Notes under the pieces: model-generated | Database searches by the model: none | What the model saw: the letters and a program-made list of their open reading frames with translations, nothing else | What the model was told of the DNA's origin: nothing | Made by a program: the position numbers and the translations under genes | Source: Betaproteobacteria bacterium HGW-Betaproteobacteria-16 | Lineage (GTDB): Bacteria > Pseudomonadota > Gammaproteobacteria > Burkholderiales > Burkholderiaceae_C | DNA: 64,000 bases | NCBI GenBank assembly: GCA_002840835.1 | Contig: PHCQ01000006.1 | Span: 62,001 to 126,000, forward strand | Reading direction: 5' to 3' | In this document: positions 27,558-35,466 of the stretch, in pieces | Layout: the number at the start of each line of letters is the position of its first letter | How positions within the stretch are numbered: the stretch's first letter is position 1

Positions 27558-27902
27558 ATGAGCGACATCACCGAACACCCTCCTGTTCCCCAACTGCTGC
27601 AAGAAAAGCTCAAGAACTACCCCGAGATCATTGCCGATCTTCAGGGCTCCCTCAATAGAGGTGGCCGTAGCCCGGGGATGAGCAAAACCCTGCTCACCGA
27701 TCAATTTGAAGCTGCCATTTGGCGGTTGGAAGATGGGTTGAGTCGCTGCATGTCTGACGCCGCCGAAGAACTCAAACTTGTTGAATCCGGGTGTGACCTA
27801 GTGCAGATCGCCAAGGCTGAGGCGAAGTGGAGGTTGATGGCCAATTGCCGAAGGAGCGTTTCTGATTGCCTGGACGAACTGGGGACCTTTTTTGGTCGAT
27901 GA
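27558..27902 (+). CDS. Candidate immunity/antitoxin protein, copy 1
   Basis: 114 residues, no signal peptide, mostly helical and acidic (many KLK, EELK, AEAK segments), so a cytoplasmic protein. No family recognised; it is not obviously epsilon antitoxin. By hand alignment it is ~70% identical to the protein encoded at 27999, with identity strongest in residues 1-50. Two such genes directly before a zeta-type toxin, in the effector position of a T4SS locus, suggest they neutralise that toxin inside the producing cell. The ATG at 27558 is shared in context with copy 2. Confidence 0.65.
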   Translation: MSDITEHPPVPQLLQEKLKNYPEIIADLQGSLNRGGRSPGMSKTLLTDQFEAAIWRLEDGLSRCMSDAAEELKLVESGCDLVQIAKAEAKWRLMANCRRSVSDCLDELGTFFGR

Positions 27903-27998
27903 ACCTATAGAAACGCGGGAGCGTTCATCATGCCAAGCGAGCAGACAAGCCTCTCAGACTAGATTTTTTCATTGTTAACCCACCGGCAAGGAGCGCCC

Positions 27999-28343
27999 AT
28001 GAGCGACATCACCGAACATCCTCCCGTTCCCCAACTGCTCCAAGAGAAGCTGAAGGACTACCCCGAGCTGATTGCCCAGCTTCAAGAAACGCTCAACAAG
28101 GTCGGGCGATCGCCCCAAATGAGCAAGACCTTGCTGACGGATCAGTTTGAATCAGCTATTTGGCGACTCGAAAACCGCTTGGATCGTTTCGCGTCTGAAG
28201 CTCGCGAAGAACTCAAGGCTGCAGAGGCCGCGTCCGATCCAGAGTTGATTGCAAAGGCCGAAGCCAAAGAGTTGCTGATGCACAGTTCCAGGAGCAGCGT
28301 TGTTCGTTGCCTGGAAGAGTTGGGTTCGTTCTTTGGTCGATAA
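27999..28343 (+). CDS. Candidate immunity/antitoxin protein, copy 2
   Basis: 114 residues, paralogue of the preceding gene (~70% identity by eye). Conserved parts are the first ~19 residues (with HPPVPQLLQEKLK), MSKTLLTDQFE, AIWRLE, IAKAEAK and the C-terminal FFGR. The variable positions cluster between residues 50 and 80 and at 93-102, which may be the toxin-contacting surface. It lies only 21 bp before the toxin start, closer than copy 1, so it is the likelier cognate partner. Cytoplasmic localisation fits a toxin acting on a cytoplasmic nucleotide sugar. Confidence 0.68.
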   Translation: MSDITEHPPVPQLLQEKLKDYPELIAQLQETLNKVGRSPQMSKTLLTDQFESAIWRLENRLDRFASEAREELKAAEAASDPELIAKAEAKELLMHSSRSSVVRCLEELGSFFGR

Positions 28344-28364
28344 AAAACTCAGGGCGAGTTCAGC

Positions 28365-30878
28365 ATGTCACCCGATCATCCAACCCTTCCAAGCGCCCAA
28401 CACCAGCAAATTCTGTTCGCAAGGGTATTGGGCGATGAGGACTACACACGCGTCAGTGGCGGACACGAGAAGCCACGCGCCATCATCCTCGCTGGCCAGC
28501 CAGGTGCAGGAAAAGGTGGTCTTACAAGGGCGGCCAATTCCGAGTTCAACAACAACATAGCCGTCATCGACCCCGACGATCTGCGCCGTCATCACCCCCA
28601 TGTCGAGGACTTCCGACGTCAGCACCCCTACACCTGGGCCGATGACACGCACAGCGACGCCAGTGAGTGGGCGAAGGAACTGCGCGCCGATGCCATTGCG
28701 CAACGCAAACATCTCGTCATCGACACCACCGCACCCAAAGCGGAACTGATTCAAGACCTGCAGGGCCTGGGCTATCAGGTCGAGGTGCGTGCCATTGCGT
28801 CGCATCGGTTGGAGAGCGAGCTGGGGGTGGACAAGCGTTTCGCAGAAGGCTTGGAGGAAGACGGCTATGGTCGCTACGTCCCCGAAGCGAAACGCAACGA
28901 GATCTACCAGAACCTGCCAGATCAGCTGGACGACGTGCTAGCCAGAACGGGCGTTCCGATCCAGATATTCGATCGCGAAGGCCAGGGGCACTACGACTCA
29001 CGTGTCACACCGGCCTTGGCGCCCGGTCAGGCGCTCGAAGCTGCTCGCGAAGCCCGGCTCACGCCCGAGCGACTCAAGGAACTGGATGAAGCCTTGGTCG
29101 CCCAGCGTGAATGGCACCGCTCATTGCCCGAGCGCCTGCCCAATGCACACGTGGACCCACCGACCAGCGCGAACCTGCTGGCACAACGCAGCGAACTCCG
29201 GGTGGAAGAGGGCGTGACGCAACTGCACCAGCAAGTCCAGCGGTACCGCATCGCTGCCTCTTCCCGCGACGGGCCGAATCGCCCTACCGAGATGGAAGCC
29301 GCGCGCCATGACCCCCCGGGGCAGCGCGAGCCCGCGTCGGCTTCGCGGGACGGTCCGCCGATCCGGGCGGGCGCGGTGCTCAAGGGCGTGGGTGTGGCCG
29401 GCACGGCCTACGGGTTGTACGAGGGTTACGGCGATTTCCGCGATGCGGTGGACGGCGCGCGTTCCACACGCGAGCAGCACGTGCGCGGCGCAGAGGCCGC
29501 CACCGACATGGGCGTGCGTGCCACGGTCTCGGGCACCTCGGCCGTTGTGGGGGGCGTGGCCGGGGGTGCTGCGGGCACTCTGGTGGCGCCCGGCGTGGGG
29601 ACCACGGCGGGCGCCGTGGTGCTGGGCGGCGCAGCCGCAGTGGGTGCCGAGCACGCCTATGAAGACTCACGGGTACAGCATTGGAGCCGCGCGCTGGGGC
29701 GGGAGTTGGGTGCCATCAGCTACGACCATTTCTCCAAAGAAGGCCGGCTGCTGCGCCAGCTCGAATCCCTGCGCGAGGACCTGGGCGAAGCCGGCCGTGC
29801 AGCCGACCGCGTGCGCCTGCAAGGCGAGCTCGACAGGGTGGGCGAGGCCTTCAAGACCGAAGCCGAACGCAACAACGCCTACTTCCAGGGGCGCGAGGCC
29901 ATCGAACAGGCCTGGCCAGCGATGAGCCAGCGCTTCGACGGACTGGACAAGGGCGACGTGGTTGATGCCTATCAGGCGCGCCTGGACGCGGGCATGGACG
30001 CTCGCCGCGCGGTGACGGCGGCCTACAGCGACACCGTGCACGAACAGGTGCAGCCTCGCGGCCTGCCTCACGTGCCGCAGGCCGACTACGGCGCCTACAA
30101 CGACCGGGCGCTCGCCAGTGCCTGGCAGCGTTTCTCGCGCGAAGCCGAACAAGGTGGGCAACAGATCGAGACGCTGGAGCGCCGTGGACCGGAAGAGGCC
30201 AACGTGCCGCTGGTGGGCGGCCTGATCGGGCGGCATTACCACGACGCCGAACTGGAGAAACTGCGCAACGCGCAATGGGAGGCCGAGGGCCATCGGTCGG
30301 CGATCGAGGGTGAACTGCGCGAGAGAGGACTGAGCATTCCGCAGGTACCGGCGACGCGCCCGGCCAATGAACAAACGATGGAGCGCCAGCGTGATCAGAG
30401 CGCAATCGAAACACCAGCCACTCGGCAGGCTGTCCCCATCGAGGTACCGGGTCGAACCCATAGCGGTCTGTCCACAGACGCCAAAGAGGACCATGGGCTC
30501 AGCCCGGCGAGCCGCCAGTTGCTGGCAGACAGTGAGCGAGAAGTGGCGCAGGTGGCCCGCCAGCATGGACTGAAGTGGGACCAGGGGCTGAGCAACACCT
30601 GCTGCGCAGTCGCGTCAGCGGCCCGGCAGGCCGGCATGACTCAAGTGAACCTGTTCAAGGCCGATGCGGGTGTGATCCGCTTTGGGCAGTACGACGGCTA
30701 CACCATCCGCGAAGGCGAGATCGACGCGGTGGCTGCGGCCAACGCGCCGCAGTCCGATTCATTGCAGCGCCTGGCTGCAGTGGACCGGCAGACTCAGCAG
30801 GACGAAATCCGCGAGCAGCAACAACTGGCGGCGATGGCGCGTGCGGAGCCAGAGGAACAGAGGGCGCGGGCGATGTGA
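28365..30878 (+). CDS. Zeta-toxin effector with C-terminal XVIPCD-like T4SS secretion signal
   Basis: 837 residues. Residues ~35-220 are a zeta/PezT kinase: Walker A GQPGAGKG (K50), the substrate-binding VIDPDDLRRHHP segment (D69-P78) and a downstream DTTAPKAEL strand; family members phosphorylate UDP-N-acetylglucosamine and block wall synthesis. Residues ~350-440 are Gly/Ala-rich and hydrophobic (glycine-zipper-like), perhaps a membrane-passage element. Residues ~470-650 are charged helices. The last ~125 residues (NTCCAVASAARQAGMTQV ... EIDAVAAANAPQSDSLQRL, then a Q-rich tail) match the layout of the XVIPCD recruited by VirD4. No signal peptide. Read as a bacterial-killing effector; a simple intracellular toxin would not need the C-terminal half. 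Confidence 0.82.
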   Translation: MSPDHPTLPSAQHQQILFARVLGDEDYTRVSGGHEKPRAIILAGQPGAGKGGLTRAANSEFNNNIAVIDPDDLRRHHPHVEDFRRQHPYTWADDTHSDASEWAKELRADAIAQRKHLVIDTTAPKAELIQDLQGLGYQVEVRAIASHRLESELGVDKRFAEGLEEDGYGRYVPEAKRNEIYQNLPDQLDDVLARTGVPIQIFDREGQGHYDSRVTPALAPGQALEAAREARLTPERLKELDEALVAQREWHRSLPERLPNAHVDPPTSANLLAQRSELRVEEGVTQLHQQVQRYRIAASSRDGPNRPTEMEAARHDPPGQREPASASRDGPPIRAGAVLKGVGVAGTAYGLYEGYGDFRDAVDGARSTREQHVRGAEAATDMGVRATVSGTSAVVGGVAGGAAGTLVAPGVGTTAGAVVLGGAAAVGAEHAYEDSRVQHWSRALGRELGAISYDHFSKEGRLLRQLESLREDLGEAGRAADRVRLQGELDRVGEAFKTEAERNNAYFQGREAIEQAWPAMSQRFDGLDKGDVVDAYQARLDAGMDARRAVTAAYSDTVHEQVQPRGLPHVPQADYGAYNDRALASAWQRFSREAEQGGQQIETLERRGPEEANVPLVGGLIGRHYHDAELEKLRNAQWEAEGHRSAIEGELRERGLSIPQVPATRPANEQTMERQRDQSAIETPATRQAVPIEVPGRTHSGLSTDAKEDHGLSPASRQLLADSEREVAQVARQHGLKWDQGLSNTCCAVASAARQAGMTQVNLFKADAGVIRFGQYDGYTIREGEIDAVAAANAPQSDSLQRLAAVDRQTQQDEIREQQQLAAMARAEPEEQRARAM

Positions 30879-31038
30879 TGGCCGGTGAAGAAGTGATCTG
30901 ATCAACAGAATGAAGGAATGGGTGAGGAAGCATTCCGGTTCTGGGCCAGACGACTGAGCGCATCCTAAAATGCCCACTCTCTTCAACGCCCTTTCCCTGT
31001 GATCCGGGCGCCCGTCGCACTCCTTCCGGACTCTTCTC

Positions 31039-32382
31039 ATGACCCGCACCTATTTCGGCACCGACGGCATTCGAGGCACCGTGGGCCAGCCACCGATCAC
31101 GCCCGATTTTGTGTTGCGCCTGGCGCATGCGGTGGGGCGTGTGCTGCGGCGCACGGAAGCGCACCCCACGGTGCTGATCGGCAAGGACACGCGGATTTCC
31201 GGCTACATGCTGGAGAGTGCGCTGGAGAGTGGTTTCAACTCGGCCGGGGTGGACGTGGTGCTGCTCGGGCCTGTGCCTACACCGGCCGTGGCCTACCTCA
31301 CGCGCGCCCAGCGCGCGAGCCTGGGCGTGGTGATCTCGGCCAGCCATAACCCGTTTGCCGACAACGGCATCAAGTTTTTCAGTGCACAAGGCACCAAGCT
31401 CAGCGATGAATGGGAGCTGGCGGTGGAGGCCACGCTGGCAGAGGACCCGGTGTGGGTGGATTCGGCCGGTCTGGGCAAGACGCGGCGTCTGGACGACGCG
31501 GCGGGGCGCTACATCGAGTTCTGCAAGAGCACCTGCTCGCATCTGTTCTCGCTCAAGGGCCTGAAAATTGTGGTCGATGGGGCCAACGGGGCGGCCTACA
31601 GCATTGCGCCTGACGTGTTCCATGAACTGGGCGCCGAGGTGGTGCGCATTGGTTGTTCGCCCGATGGCCTGAACATCAACCACAACGTGGGCGCCACGCA
31701 CCCGCAGGCACTGGTAGAAGCGGTGAAGCAGCATGGGGCAGATTACGGCGTGGCGCTGGATGGTGATGCCGACCGGCTGCAGATGGTGGACGCCAGCGGG
31801 CGCTTGTTCAATGGCGACGAGTTGCTGTACCTGATCGCCTCGGACCGCATCGCGCGCGACATCGACGTGCCCGGCGTGGTGGGCACGCTCATGACCAACA
31901 AGGCAGTGGAAGTGGCCTTCCGCAACAAGGGGGTGAAGTTCGTTCGCGCCAAGGTTGGCGACCGCTATGTGCTGGAAGAACTCGAACGCCATGGCTGGAC
32001 GCTGGGCGGCGAGGGGTCTGGTCACATTCTGGTATTGGACAGGCACACCACGGGCGACGGGCTGGTGTCTGCCCTGCAGGTGTTGCATGCCTGCGTGGAC
32101 AGCGGCAAGACCATGGCGCAATTGCTGTCGGAGGTGGCGCTGTTTCCACAGACGCTCATCAATGTGAGACTGAAGCCCGGGCAGGATTGGCGCAGCAACA
32201 CACGCCTTGAAGAAGAAACGCGCGCCGTAGAGGCCGAACTGGGTGATTCGGGGCGGGTGCTGATCCGCCCCAGCGGAACGGAGCCGCTGCTGCGTGTGAT
32301 GGTGGAAGCGAGCAATGCGCAGCAGTCGCGCAGCTTCGCCGAGCGGCTGGTGGACGCCGTCAAAAGCCAGGCGCAAGCATGA
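31039..32382 (+). CDS. glmM: Phosphoglucosamine mutase
   Basis: 447 residues with the GlmM signatures: FGTDGIRG near the N-terminus, the catalytic phospho-Ser loop [10 protein letters not shown], the Mg-binding DGDADR and the phosphate-binding [10 protein letters not shown]. It converts glucosamine-6-P to glucosamine-1-P on the way to UDP-GlcNAc. In many proteobacteria glmM follows ftsH-folP; here the upstream neighbour is the zeta-toxin gene of the T4SS locus. It overlaps the following GNAT gene by 4 bp. Confidence 0.97.
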   Translation: MTRTYFGTDGIRGTVGQPPITPDFVLRLAHAVGRVLRRTEAHPTVLIGKDTRISGYMLESALESGFNSAGVDVVLLGPVPTPAVAYLTRAQRASLGVVISASHNPFADNGIKFFSAQGTKLSDEWELAVEATLAEDPVWVDSAGLGKTRRLDDAAGRYIEFCKSTCSHLFSLKGLKIVVDGANGAAYSIAPDVFHELGAEVVRIGCSPDGLNINHNVGATHPQALVEAVKQHGADYGVALDGDADRLQMVDASGRLFNGDELLYLIASDRIARDIDVPGVVGTLMTNKAVEVAFRNKGVKFVRAKVGDRYVLEELERHGWTLGGEGSGHILVLDRHTTGDGLVSALQVLHACVDSGKTMAQLLSEVALFPQTLINVRLKPGQDWRSNTRLEEETRAVEAELGDSGRVLIRPSGTEPLLRVMVEASNAQQSRSFAERLVDAVKSQAQA

Positions 32383-32882
32383 ACCCGGGACCCAATGATC
32401 AGATCAAAGTGGTTCGGGCCGACTACGCCGACAACGGTCACGCCGCAGCGCTGGTGATGCTGCTAGACGCCTATGCCAGCGACCCCGCTGGCGGTGGTGA
32501 GCCGCTTTCGGCGTTTGCCAAGGCCAACCTGGTGCGCGAACTGGCCGCACGGCCTCAGGCCTACAGCGTGCTGGCTTTCGATGGCACGGCGCCTGTGGGT
32601 CTGGTCAATTGCATTGAGGGTTTTTCCACCTTCGCCTGCAAGCCGCTGGTGAATGTGCACGACGTGGCGGTGCTGGCCAGCCATCGCGGCCGTGGCATTG
32701 CCGAGTTGATGCTGGCTGAAGCGGAACGCATTGCGCGCGAGCGCGGCGCGGTGAAGATGACGCTGGAGGTGCTGTCCGGCAACGGGGGGGCGCTGCGGCT
32801 GTACGAGCGCATCGGGTTCGCGGGCTACCAGCTGGACCCGGCCATGGGCACGGCGCAGTTCATGCAGAAATGGCTGCCCTGA
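32379..32882 (+). CDS. GNAT-family N-acetyltransferase
   Basis: 167 residues with a standard GNAT fold: central strand [22 protein letters not shown] containing the acetyl-CoA pyrophosphate-binding R-G-R-G-I motif, and a late [19 protein letters not shown] segment. Small-molecule or protein amine substrate is unknown. Its start overlaps the glmM stop (ATGA), so it is translated with glmM; a link to amino-sugar metabolism is only suggestive. It converges with the NamZ gene with 16 bp between stops. Confidence 0.88.
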   Translation: MNPGPNDQIKVVRADYADNGHAAALVMLLDAYASDPAGGGEPLSAFAKANLVRELAARPQAYSVLAFDGTAPVGLVNCIEGFSTFACKPLVNVHDVAVLASHRGRGIAELMLAEAERIARERGAVKMTLEVLSGNGGALRLYERIGFAGYQLDPAMGTAQFMQKWLP

Positions 32883-32898
32883 CCGCGACGCTCAACGA

Positions 32899-34101
32899 TC
32901 AGTAGAGAAGGTACTGCTGGCGCTCTGATGACCAGGCTTCTTCATCCGGGCGCGTGATCGCCTCCAGGTCTGACGGCTGCGCGGCCGGGTCGTCGACCCA
33001 TTCCCGCAGTGCTGGCCCTCCGTTGATCAGGTCGATGGCCAAGCGGTCGTGTTCGTATTCGTAAGGGAAGTCGCGCCACAGCGGGTACTCAGGCGCCTGC
33101 AAACGCAGCGCCTTGAAGGCCAGGGCCTGCAACCGCCAGGGTTTGAAGGCATGGTGGTCGTAGTGCTGGGGGTCTTCCACATGGATTTGCACGCCGGCGC
33201 AAAGCTTGCCCACGTGTTTGTGGAAGGTGGGCTCAAAGAAGCATTCCCGCAACACGCAGCCTTGCAGCCATTCCGGTGCCAACTTGCGCATGTCGTCCAT
33301 CAAACGCCTGGCGTCGATGTCTGGGGCGCCAAACAATTCCAGCGGGCGCGTGGTGCCACGGCCCTCTGACAGGGTGGTGCCTTCGAGCATCACGGTGCCG
33401 GCATAGGCGCGGGCCATCCAGAGGTTGGCGGCGTTGGGGCTGGGGTTGACCCAGGTGCGTTCTGTGGGCCATCCAAAACCGGGCGCTTCATCGGGCTTCC
33501 AGCCGTCCATGGCGATGACGCGGTACTCCACTTCAAGACCCAGCTTGGCAATGAACCAATGACCGAGTTCACCCATGGTCATGCCGTGGCGCATGGGCAT
33601 GGGGCCTGCGCCCACGAAGCTTTCCCAGCCCGGACGCAGCGTGAGGCCTTCCACCGGCCTGCCCGCCGGGTTGGGCCGGTCCAGCACCCAGACGGCCTTG
33701 CCCGTTCGGGCAGCAGCTTCCAGCACATAGCGCAGCGTGGTGATGAAGGTGTAGATGCGGCAACCCAAGTCCTGCAGGTCGACGAGCAAGACGTCGAAGC
33801 TCTCGAGCATGGCGTCTGTGGGCCGGCGTACTTCGCCGTACAGGCTGAACACCGGAATGCCCAGGCGTGGGTCGGCGTAGTCGGGCGATTCGACCATGTT
33901 GTCCTGCTTGTCGCCGCGCAGACCGTGTTGCGGGCCGAACGCTGCTGTCAGGCGCACATCGGGCAGGGCGGCCAGGGCATCCAGCGTGTGGTTGAGGTCG
34001 CGGGTGACGGAAGCCGGATGTGCCAGCAGGGCCACGCGCCGCCCGGCGAGCGGTGCGCGCAGGTCGGGCTCGGTCAGAAAGCGTTCGATGCCGAATTTCA
34101 T
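32899..34101 (-). CDS. NamZ-type (DUF1343) exo-beta-N-acetylmuramidase
   Basis: 400 residues of the DUF1343 family, whose characterised Bacillus member NamZ releases terminal MurNAc from peptidoglycan fragments. Conserved stretches visible: ALLAHPASVT, FGPQHGLRGDKQ, VFSLYGEVRRPT, LLVDLQDLGCRIYTFITT and LDRPNPAGRPVEG. No clear signal peptide, so a cytoplasmic recycling role is likely. The stop of the DOMON-like gene overlaps its start region (4 bp, 34098-34101). Confidence 0.88.
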   Translation of the reverse strand: MKFGIERFLTEPDLRAPLAGRRVALLAHPASVTRDLNHTLDALAALPDVRLTAAFGPQHGLRGDKQDNMVESPDYADPRLGIPVFSLYGEVRRPTDAMLESFDVLLVDLQDLGCRIYTFITTLRYVLEAAARTGKAVWVLDRPNPAGRPVEGLTLRPGWESFVGAGPMPMRHGMTMGELGHWFIAKLGLEVEYRVIAMDGWKPDEAPGFGWPTERTWVNPSPNAANLWMARAYAGTVMLEGTTLSEGRGTTRPLELFGAPDIDARRLMDDMRKLAPEWLQGCVLRECFFEPTFHKHVGKLCAGVQIHVEDPQHYDHHAFKPWRLQALAFKALRLQAPEYPLWRDFPYEYEHDRLAIDLINGGPALREWVDDPAAQPSDLEAITRPDEEAWSSERQQYLLY

Positions 34102-34775
34102 GAGGTGGGGCGATGAGATGGGGTAGCGGGCCCGCAGGCAGGGTCGGCAAGAGCCGCAGGAATTTGCGCGGCAAAGCCCTGGCGTTGATGAAAATCAGGC
34201 TTGGCACCGGGATGACGCAGCGCCCAGTAGCTCAATTGTTGATCTTTGGTTTCGATCACGGCGGTCAGGCTCAGATCCAGTGGCTGACCGGAACCACTCG
34301 TGTGCAACGCGGATGCGGGAAGCCAGGCCTCCAGCACCAGGGCCTTGGGTGTGCAATGCCACGCCACCGATGGTGGAGGAAGGCTCAGCGCAGCCGACGC
34401 AGACTCTGCAGCGGTGTCGCGGACGCGCTCGGCACTGAAGCGGTAGCTTGCCCACTGGCCTGAAGGCGAAAAATTGAATTCTTGGTAGCCGGCAGCGTCG
34501 CGCACGGCCACAAAAGCCTCGAAGCAGGTGTGCTGCCACAAGCCATCGGCAGGCCCGGGTGACGCTGACGCCGGGATGAGCAACGCTGACAGATCACCCC
34601 GAACCTCATACCGAAAACGCCATCTCTCACTTGCAAGCGTCACCGCGCGCTCGACCGACGCGGTGATCGCCAGCGCAATGGCAGCGGGAGCGGCTGGGTG
34701 GCAGATCAGCGCCTGTGGCGGTACCAGCCAGTGCGCCGCTTGAGGGTGATGGGGAGTGTTGGCGACAGGTTTCAC
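34098..34775 (-). CDS. DOMON-like domain protein
   Basis: 225 residues. The conserved WQHTCFEAFVA, EFNFSPSGQWASYRF and YWALRHPGAKPDFHQ blocks match a proteobacterial family annotated as DOMON-like. It is probably a beta-sandwich ligand-binding protein, function unknown. No secretion signal is obvious. It is translationally coupled to the NamZ gene that follows, and 58 bp separate it from the lipoprotein gene downstream on the plus coordinate, which is on the same strand and transcribed first. Confidence 0.7.
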   Translation of the reverse strand: MKPVANTPHHPQAAHWLVPPQALICHPAAPAAIALAITASVERAVTLASERWRFRYEVRGDLSALLIPASASPGPADGLWQHTCFEAFVAVRDAAGYQEFNFSPSGQWASYRFSAERVRDTAAESASAALSLPPPSVAWHCTPKALVLEAWLPASALHTSGSGQPLDLSLTAVIETKDQQLSYWALRHPGAKPDFHQRQGFAAQIPAALADPACGPATPSHRPTS

Positions 34776-34833
34776 AGCCCGCTATTCTGGCAGGCGCCTG
34801 CCGCGCACGACGCCCACGGAATGCTGCTGCACA

Positions 34834-35304
34834 TCACGGCTGGTAGCAGCGACCGCTGGGGTCCACTTCGATGCGGATCAGTTGATTGCCGCCACCGCCC
34901 CAGTCGTTGCCGCCTGTGAAGGTCAGGCAGCCTTCGCCTTTGTAAAACGTGATCAGGCGGCGCGCATCGGTGCCGAAATAGAACGGAATCCAGCGTTTGC
35001 CGGTTTCGTGTGCGTGCATCGCGTCGGGGATGCCGATCAGGCGTTGAACGGGCAGCGCCTCCATGCCGATCTGCAGCTGGGCGAAACGGCTGCCGGGCGC
35101 GGCCGTACCCACAATTTCGCCTTCGAAGGAGCCATCTCTTGAGGGAACGATGCGGGTTTCACCGGGCCCTACCGTGCCGGCGGTGCTGGCTGCCCTGGGG
35201 CTGGAGGCCGCGGGTTTGGCGGGTTCGTCCAACGACACGGTGGCACAACCTGCCACCAGCGAAGCAATGAAGATCAGCAAAACGCAATGGCGGATAGATG
35301 GCAT
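34834..35304 (-). CDS. Conserved outer-membrane-type lipoprotein
   Basis: 156 residues with a signal peptide and lipobox LVAGC. After a Pro/Ala/Ser linker the mature domain contains FAQLQIGMEALPVQRLIGIPD, a pattern similar to SmpA/BamE-type domains, and RWIPFYFGTDARRLITFYKGEG. Function is unknown; it is a conserved hypothetical of Burkholderiales as far as I can tell. It could be first in a three-gene operon with the DOMON-like and NamZ genes. Confidence 0.7.
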   Translation of the reverse strand: MPSIRHCVLLIFIASLVAGCATVSLDEPAKPAASSPRAASTAGTVGPGETRIVPSRDGSFEGEIVGTAAPGSRFAQLQIGMEALPVQRLIGIPDAMHAHETGKRWIPFYFGTDARRLITFYKGEGCLTFTGGNDWGGGGNQLIRIEVDPSGRCYQP

Positions 35305-35466
35305 GCAGGGAGGTCCTTGAGGGGGATGAGGAAGTCGGGGTGGCGATCACGCTGCGGATTCGGGATCGCTTAGCAGCGCCATGGCAGCTTGAACCGCCAT
35401 TTTAGGGAGTGTGGGGGTGCGCGGCACCCATGTGTCCTGGCACGGAAGTAACAGTGTGCTGCGGTG

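Larger units (their letters stand above)
27538..28343 (+). repeat. Tandem gene duplication (two ~345-bp copies with shared 5' flank)
   Basis: The copies start at 27558 and 27999, a period of 441 bp. Nucleotide identity is highest over the ribosome-site region and first ~80 coding bases (shared ACCGGCAAGG-A/G-CGCCC before both ATGs). It falls toward the 3' end, showing that the duplicates have diverged mainly in their second half. Confidence 0.85.

Noticed and set aside
28365-30878. Ordinary chromosomal epsilon/zeta toxin-antitoxin module
   Set aside because: The toxin is three times the normal zeta length, the upstream proteins do not resemble epsilon, and the C-terminus fits a T4SS signal next to virD4.
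30915-30936. Hairpin GGAATG-N10-CATTCC after the toxin gene as terminator
   Set aside because: Only 6-bp arms with a large loop and no T-run.
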